From contig JADIIX010000018.1 in assembly GCA_027604505.1 (NCBI GenBank), forward strand, positions 131,946-195,945: a DNA stretch of 64,000 nt, read 5' to 3'. Both the position numbers and the translations under genes were made by a program. Each line of letters starts with the position of its first letter. The stretch's first letter is position 1. Below are positions 57,966-64,000 of the stretch, in pieces. The notes below the pieces were generated by a model, which made no database searches, was not told where the DNA came from, and saw nothing but the letters and a program-made list of their open reading frames with translations. The stretch comes from Gonapodya sp. JEL0774 (taxonomy: Eukaryota > Monoblepharomycota > Monoblepharidomycetes > Monoblepharidales > Gonapodyaceae).

Positions 57966-59888
57966 ATGCCCACTGAAAACAACAAGAAGCGCCGCCCAAT
58001 CCGTGTCGCCGCCTTCTCTGGATGTCTTGGTGATCGCTTCACTGGTCTGGAAGAGGCAGTACGCGGCGAACCGGTGGACGTTCTTATGGGGGACTACCTC
58101 GCAGAGCTCACTTTCGCAATGCTCACCGCCAACTTCATTGACATGTTTGGGTCCAAAGCACAAGAAAGACTGGCAGCGTACTACTGTGATCCATTCGTCA
58201 AGCAGCTCGCTCCAGAGCTTGAGCTCATTTCCCAACGAGGAATCAAAGTCGTCACCAACGCCGGAGCTTTCAACCCGCGCGGACTCGCACTTGCTGTACA
58301 AAAGGAGATTGATGCTCGCAACCTCCCACTCAAAGTGGGATACGTTGACGGTGATAATGTCATGCCGATTCTAAGCGACCTCGCTCAGAAAGGCATTCCA
58401 AACATGGACAGTGGCGTAAACATGGATGACCAGACCGCCAAAGCTATCGTCACCGCGAACGCGTACCTCGGTGGCTGGGGTATCACAGAGGCTCTACGGA
58501 ACGGAGCAGATATCGTCGTTGCGGGTCGAGTTGCGGACGCGTCTCTCGTCACTGGGCCAGCGGCCTGGTGGTTCGATTGGAAACCCAACGACTGGTCGAA
58601 ACTCGCCGGCGCCTTTGCGGCCGGTCATGTCATTGAATGCGGACCGCAGTGCGTTGGGGGTAACTTTTGCGGCTTCGCCGCTGGCGGCAAGCGGGACCCC
58701 AGGCTTACGGTAAACTTGGGGTTTCCTATCGCTGAGATTGAGGAAGATGGTAGTAGTGTGATCACAAAGAGAGCCACTGATGGGGGTATGGTAACGGTTG
58801 ATACAGTGACTGCCCAATTCATGTATGAGGTAAGTCGGCAGCCAAGTGTGATCATGCGTCTGGGTGAGACTGAATCCAGTCCCCTAACACTTTACCAGAC
58901 CCAAGGCCCGCTGTACTTGCACCCAGACGTTACCCTTCACGTTGATACGGTTGAAATCAAACAGGAAGGACCAGACCGGGTTCGCGTCTTCGGCACTCAG
59001 GGCAGTCCACCTCCAGCCACCACCAAAGTAACGTCGTTCTATCCAACTGGGTACTTTGGCGTGACTTTCATGTATGTCGCGGGTCTGGATATCAACGAGA
59101 AAGTTCGCTGGCTGAAGGAGCAGCTTACCCTCCTTTGGAAGCAGTCCGGAGCAACTGCTGACGACGAGCTCCTGATCACCCCACTTGGTATCGCGGCAGT
59201 GAATCCCAAATATCAAGCCGAGTGCACAGTCACCGTCAGGATTGCGGCGTCAGCTCGGTCCAAGGAGGTCCTAAAGTACTTTAACTCTCAATGGGGTGGT
59301 TACATACCCGGAGGCACCCCGGGCCTGCATGCAGAGTTCCTTGTGGACCGCATGCCAATGCAAACACACATGCAGATGTTTCCAGGTTTGATCCCACAGA
59401 GCACTCTCCGTCACCAGTACACGGTCTTGAATGCGAGTGGCGACATAACCGCGGCAGTGCCCCTACCCCCTGCGACTTTCACATTCGTATCGCAACCAAA
59501 ATCGAATTTTGACATCAAGCCTCTGTCACACTGGGGCGAGACCACGAAAGCGGCGATGGGCTTGGTGTCTTACTCTCGTGTCGGGGACAAGGGAGGAAAT
59601 GCCAATCTTGGTGTTTGGGTCCCGAAGCCGGAAGCCTGGGACTGGCTTGTTTCATTTCTAACAGAGGAGCGGCTTCGTGAACTTCTAGCCATTGAGGACC
59701 CGCAAATTGAGGTACACCGCTACCTCGTACCCAAAATTCGTGGCATCCAGTTCGTCCTCAAGGGATACTTTGGGATCAGTGGATCAGGAAATACGCGGTT
59801 GGATACAATTGGCAAATCAGTTGGGGAGTTTTTGAGGGCCAAAGTGGTTGATATCCCAAAGTCGATCCTAGCTCATTACTACATTTAG
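57966..59888 (+). CDS. AtuA-like (DUF1446) protein, acyclic terpene utilisation family
   Basis: In Pseudomonas AtuA belongs to the acyclic terpene (citronellol/geraniol) catabolic cluster; its reaction is not firmly established. ATG 57966 (ATCATGCC context) begins MPTENNKKRRPIRVAAFSGC; a Met at 57894 is also in frame but lacks family support. Motifs: GDRFTGLEEAVRGEPVDVLM, GDYLAELTFAML, KVVTNAGAFNPRGLALAVQK, NAYLGGWGITEALRNGADIV, VAGRVADASLVTGPAAWWFD, GGNFCGFAAGGKRDP and GGMVTVDTVTAQFMYE. The C-terminal ferredoxin-like domain has SYSRVGDKGGNANLGVWVP, HRYLVPKIRGIQFVLKGYFG and GSGNTRLDTIGK. A stop-free 69-nt intron (58830-58898, GTAAGT...CTAAC...CAG) is hidden in the open frame; splicing joins QFMYE to TQGPLYLHPDV, the usual family sequence. 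The spliced protein is about 617 residues, normal for the fusion of both domains. Confidence 0.88.
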   Translation: MPTENNKKRRPIRVAAFSGCLGDRFTGLEEAVRGEPVDVLMGDYLAELTFAMLTANFIDMFGSKAQERLAAYYCDPFVKQLAPELELISQRGIKVVTNAGAFNPRGLALAVQKEIDARNLPLKVGYVDGDNVMPILSDLAQKGIPNMDSGVNMDDQTAKAIVTANAYLGGWGITEALRNGADIVVAGRVADASLVTGPAAWWFDWKPNDWSKLAGAFAAGHVIECGPQCVGGNFCGFAAGGKRDPRLTVNLGFPIAEIEEDGSSVITKRATDGGMVTVDTVTAQFMYEVSRQPSVIMRLGETESSPLTLYQTQGPLYLHPDVTLHVDTVEIKQEGPDRVRVFGTQGSPPPATTKVTSFYPTGYFGVTFMYVAGLDINEKVRWLKEQLTLLWKQSGATADDELLITPLGIAAVNPKYQAECTVTVRIAASARSKEVLKYFNSQWGGYIPGGTPGLHAEFLVDRMPMQTHMQMFPGLIPQSTLRHQYTVLNASGDITAAVPLPPATFTFVSQPKSNFDIKPLSHWGETTKAAMGLVSYSRVGDKGGNANLGVWVPKPEAWDWLVSFLTEERLRELLAIEDPQIEVHRYLVPKIRGIQFVLKGYFGISGSGNTRLDTIGKSVGEFLRAKVVDIPKSILAHYYI

Positions 59889-60349
59889 TCAGTCAAGTGG
59901 GGCAACACGGCTCTGCCGTTGTCATGCAAGATTGCTTTTACGTGATAGTCCATTTTCTTTGCAGCTCAGAGGGGCGTGCAGTTTCTTAGTGTGGGAGTAT
60001 TTTAGCAAAAATACATTATTGTTTCGGGAGAGTTCGTTCAGTTCGCAATGTGTCACCGACAGCACTTCCCTACAGAAATTCTCGCGTGATCAGACCAGAT
60101 TGCGAGGCGAGGTTGTTAAGTACAAACTTTTTAAAATCAATGTCGGGCATCACTCGCCCCCACTATGGCGCCAGTTCTTCTGTTTGCTCCTGTGGATTCC
60201 TCAGAATGGTAACTACATTCCCACCAACAAGTCCTAATACGTCATCCATACAGTCGCGGAAAAAAGGAGTGCTTCAGTGAGGTGAACTGTAGAACACTAG
60301 TCCATGCAAAAATGGCTTTGCATCATGAAACAAACGTGTGTGTGCAGTA
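59889..60349. other. Intergenic between convergent AtuA-like and Zn2Cys6 genes
   Basis: Presumed 3' sequence of both genes. A 101-codon plus-strand frame (59932-60237) has no family resemblance. Confidence 0.4.
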
Positions 60350-62945
60350 CTACGCAAGTGGCGATATTCCAAGCTTCCAGAGAGCTGTATTCCGAAGCAG
60401 CTTTAATTCTCGTAAGTAAGCTGGGACTCGGGTCCAATAGTCGGCATTGTACTCCAGGTGGTGAATGTGCGTGTTCAGGTCCCTCAAGGCACCTTCCGCA
60501 CAAGACCCCATAAGCACCCTGGCAACATGGACGATTGCAGATACGTACACAGCTGTCATTTCGAGGCAGCCACAGTTGGTAATGATGGCGTCTGGAATCC
60601 TGAGAAGCTCCGCAATCTGCTTGGCGTTGTTCACAGCAGCAACAAACGCAGTGCTGGAGACCCACACGAGAGGCATGTCCTTGATTGTGGTTGGCGAGCT
60701 GACGATGAGAGCAATAAAGTGGAAGAGCAGCAAAGTCCGTCGATATATGGCATTCCTTAGGTTTGGCTCCACATCAGCAAGCATTTTGACATGCCAGGTG
60801 GTGAGAAGTTCTTGAAAAAACGAATACTTTGATAGAGCGGCGGGATCAGAAGGGTTCACTCCGCATTGAATCGATGCAGTACGGTGCTCGAAGAATTGTG
60901 AGACGATCTGTGCAACAATATGACGTCCATCAATATTCATAGCCGAAACAGAGTACGGTAAGAAACACGCTTCGCTTCACTAACCTGGTACAACTGTATC
61001 GTGTCAACGTTGATTGTGAAGTATGTGTGTGGTGAAGTGCCTATATATCGTTCCCATTCGGGCTGCCTATTTAAGGGTGGACTGTTCATTCATATTTCAC
61101 GATGAAGAACATGAGAACTACTCACAGGGCTGGTATCTTCACAGACATTTCCGACTCTTTCATTAAGGGCAATGTGTGGTTGATAAGAGCGCATTGCCGA
61201 TCCGCCAGATACACTGCGAGATAAATGCGAATTCGCAATTGTGCAATTTCCACTCCGGTCTGACTAGAAACACACCGGACCAAGCGGTTCTCCTCCTCGC
61301 CTCTTCATACTCTAGAAAGTCCTGATCGTAGACTCCATCTCCTATTATCTGACTGCTGTCCTTGAAAAGCCCCAGTTCTCTGGCCATCGTAACTGCTACT
61401 GAAATAAGTGGTTGCACCGAGTCTGGAGCGGTGAGGTGGCCGTACCGGGCAAGGTACAGCACACACTCAACCATGTCAAGCCGGCGAGCACCCGGAGAAT
61501 CGAGGATACGGTGAAGCATGTTCAGGCACCGGTAGAAAAAAAAATCCCCGAATCGCTGACATTCAGCTTGTGAGATGACCGAAGCAGCGTTGGTTGTCCA
61601 GAGGAAGAGATGGCGGACGTCATGCGTTTTCCGAACCAGCTTTGTGAGGCTTCCGAAATCTACCTGTCCAGCGGCGTGAGACCTTAGAACCGTGATATTT
61701 GGGGGGAGAAAAGGCATGTGAGGGTAGAGGGAAACCATAGCTCCTAAGCACATCAGACCGTGCAAAAGGAAAGGGTTTGGCCGGGACAAGCAACTTGGCT
61801 GGAAGCTGAAAAGCAAGGGCGTGAGCTCCCAGAAATTCTATAGATAAAGATTACGTAAAACGAGCCTTGGCGAGGTGGGGTACAATGTTCTGTGTGTAAG
61901 AAGGTACGCGAATGACCGAACAACGAACAGATTGGCCACTTCAACGCTGGGCACTGCATTCGTGAAGAAAAAAGGTGTAGATTACGAGCGGTGAAGATAA
62001 CTTTGCTTAGCATTGACGTACTGGGACCATTATCTGTTTGTTCATCAAGGTGCATCGCAAACGGAGACACATTCATTTCCCACGCTCCGGCAAGCGCATC
62101 CACGATAGCAGTGCGTTCCTTTCCCATCAAGTAATATCCCGATGGATTGTGTAAAGACATGTCAGGGAAGATTCCAAACGAGCCCTCAACTTGTACATCA
62201 TTTTGTTCGATTGATTGCGATGCGTGCTCGATGAGAGGTAACTCTCGAGGTGGGTTACTTAACACCCTGTTGTAAAGCTCAACATTGCTCTTGGTATCCG
62301 ATACACAGGAAGTAAGGGACGGGGAGGGGGACCTCATCACGTCTAGAGAAAGGTCTTCATCATAACTCAGCACTTTTGAATGCCCTTCCTTTGGGGACAG
62401 AGCAGAGACGCTGTTCTTCAAGTGATCTATCTCAGATGCAGTAGTAGGTAACTCCTCGAAGTATGATTCTAGGCGCCTCAGAGCGGCCTCCACCAGCTCG
62501 TGTGTTGTCCTGTCCGATATGAATGACTTGGAGAAAGTCGACGTGCCTCGGTTTGCCCGTAGGTCATCGATCCGGAGAACTTTCGAGTACAGAGATTCAA
62601 GCCAGCCTTTGCGAGGGCCTGGTCGACTGACGGTGCGCTCTGCGTTCGCAACTGTGGATCAATGCGGGAGGTGACAGGTTTGCAACCTAGGGATCTGTAC
62701 CTATAGCGCAAGAAATCCCCCTTTCGCTGCATCGCAGACAAGGCAACTTTCTGTCACATCGTTCGCGTGCATATCTACAGGCATCGCATGGCTGAGCTCA
62801 GGGTGTGGGAGACAATCTTGGTTGAGTCCCGCAGTCTGCCGTCGCCCGTCACATCCACAACACTACAAACCAGTCCTTGCTTTTCTTTTGCCACAGGCAG
62901 AACCAAGCCAGCCTCGGATCTCGGGGGCGTCTTCTGCGGGGGCAT
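60350..62945 (-). CDS. Zn2Cys6 transcription factor with fungal-specific (MHR) domain
   Basis: Nuclear regulator. Exon 1 (62945-62871) MPPQKTPPRSEAGLVLPVAK is spliced over a 79-nt intron (62792-62870) to exon 2 (62701-62791), which holds the complete cluster C-x2-C-x6-C-x5-C-x2-C-x6-C (PCDACRYARERC... ending ISCAI). The next exon continues VANAERTVSRPGPRKGWLES, a basic linker running into a dimerisation helix (LYSKVLRIDDL, LVEAALRRLESYFEEL). The Ser-rich spacer leads to the fungal transcription factor domain: NPFLLHGLMCLGAMVSLY, LDMVECVLYLARYGHL, AVTMARELGLFKDSS and EEARRRTAWSGVFLV. The C-terminal helical region ends LRNTALWKLGISPLA at 60350. A Met at 62993 is also in frame. The cluster is hidden because the exon-2 frame is read differently in unspliced sequence. 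It sits next to the synthetase/AtuA pair and could be its local regulator; this is inference. Confidence 0.85.
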
Positions 62946-63151
62946 CGCGAATAGAGTGCGCCGGGAGAATACCTGTGTGCGGCAAAACCTCAACTACGTT
63001 TGCTCCTATTGCACTCTTTCGTTGAAGGGAATACACGCGTGCTATCTTTTTTTGCAGAACCCATCTCCTGCTCTGCAGTGTTTCTTGAAGGCGGCCGCCC
63101 TGCTCCACATCTCGCTGCTCTCACCTTGGGGGTCCTTCTGCAGCGCTCGAT

Positions 63152-63590
63152 GTGACGATCGGACACGAACTACGATCAAAAAATGATACTACCACGCCAA
63201 ATTTTGCCACTCTTGAGACCGGCAATGTCACAATGTCCGATTTGGCGAGCGAGGAGGGCTCAACTTCAGTGCTTTCCAATGATGGGAAATCCCTTATATC
63301 ATCTCCCTTCGACCCTCCCGCTGTTCCCCGCGTCAGTTCGACTCCCAAATTGACTGTCGAGTCCGGGCTTGCTGTTGGCCTTGGTCTTCCCCGGCGCTCA
63401 AAGTGTGTGCCACGTGGGTGAGTTTGCATCATTGGACTCGCGAGTTGCCTCGGCCAACTCGCTCACCCCTGTTTGCGTAACTTCCCCTATGACTGATCCA
63501 GCCACCACACCTGGCAACGTGCCTCCTGCCGAAAGTTGGATGCCTGCGCGGCGCTCAGTTACTTCTAAGAGGGTGGAATGGTTGCAGTGA
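63152..63590 (+). CDS. Hypothetical small protein, weakly supported
   Basis: Two exon-like stretches: a Ser/Thr/Pro-rich frame (63152-63421; TMSDLASEEGSTSVLSNDGK) ending at a GTGAGT donor, and a frame ending PAESWMPARRSVTSKRVEWL at 63590. I do not recognise a family. No initiator is certain and the join is not resolved. It could be disordered protein sequence or chance. Confidence 0.25.
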
Positions 63591-63971
63591 CAAGAGTTCC
63601 AAGTTTACACGATAAATAAATGAAATGGAATGCGCAATAATGTTGAAAAGCTGTTGGCCGTTTGACCATGGGTTAGACCAGGCGCCCACCCACCCAATAT
63701 GTATTCGGAACGCCCTAAAAATGTTTATTGTTCAATCTCATACTAAGATCTCTGACCGAACTTCTCATTATTTTCCTTCCGTCCCTTTCATTCGCATTTC
63801 GCGCGCTGCTCTGGACTCTCCGTCACACAGTCAACACCCCCCAAACACAATAAACTTTGAGCCAGTTTGAGTGAGTAGTTGGTTTCATCTGCATCTTGCG
63901 CACCACTCGCTGTGGTCACTTCGGAGCTGACCTGAAAAGAGAAAGTCTTCCCAGTAAGGATAACATTTGAA

Positions 63972-64000
63972 ATGGGCAAAAAGAAAGAACCAAAGAACGA
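63972..64000 (+). CDS. Possible start of a gene cut by the window end
   Basis: ATG at 63972 opens MGKKKEPKN, a Lys-rich N-terminus such as nucleolar or ribosomal proteins often have. Only nine codons are visible. It may instead be chance. Confidence 0.3.

Overview
The window reads as nuclear DNA of a zoosporic (flagellated) fungus, probably a chytrid-type lineage. The fungal signs are many short spliceosomal introns (about 60 to 360 nt, GT-AG with CTAAC-like branch sites), a kexin, a SYS1, two Zn2Cys6 transcription factors, an NHP6-type HMG protein and a DGAT2. The flagellar sign is a full CFAP57/WDR65 gene (33.8-39.3 kb), a motile-cilium protein absent from non-flagellated fungi. The species cannot be named from the sequence. 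Most genes are split, so exon joins were inferred by eye from conserved motifs and splice consensus; outer coordinates are firmer than each junction.

Layout. 0.6-10.7 kb is a dense housekeeping block: KEX2 (-), CCT1/TCP1-alpha (-), a Ugo1-like mitochondrial outer-membrane carrier (+), proteasome alpha-5 (+) and SYS1 (-). 11.1-13.5 kb is a Zn2Cys6 transcription factor (-). 14.0-22.1 kb is a head-to-tail array of three diverged paralogues on the minus strand, each with an ankyrin N-terminus, a conserved middle domain, a linker or coiled coil and an SH3 domain. A 488-bp MITE-like element with perfect 30-bp inverted ends lies between copies A and B. 22.7-25.9 kb is an intron-rich GMC oxidoreductase (+), followed by DGAT2 (-).

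28.1-31.8 kb is a 1.5-kb segmental duplication carrying two GNAT acetyltransferase genes. The second copy has a nonsense codon, and a decayed Ty3/gypsy reverse-transcriptase fragment lies between them. 31.9-51.3 kb returns to core genes: mitochondrial ribosomal protein uL5m (-), CFAP57 (+), an NHP6-like HMG protein (+), NPR2/NPRL2 with a very large disordered insertion (-), an alpha/beta hydrolase (+), CutC (-) and a diphthine-ammonia ligase-like ATPase (+).

51.3-53.0 kb is unassigned and holds a diverged repeat pair. 53.0-54.3 kb encodes a Gly/Gln/Tyr-rich EF-hand protein (-). 54.6-62.9 kb looks like a small metabolic neighbourhood: an acyl-CoA synthetase (-) and an AtuA-like acyclic-terpene-utilisation protein (+) diverge from a shared 431-bp promoter with a perfect 13-bp CCGG-containing palindrome, and a Zn2Cys6 regulator (-) follows. 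The last 1 kb has a weakly supported small ORF and the start of a gene cut by the window edge.

The most interesting candidates are the ANK-SH3 array, the NPR2 insertion, the synthetase/AtuA/regulator group and several extreme exons: a start-codon-only coding exon and 12-nt and 26-nt exons carrying catalytic motifs.
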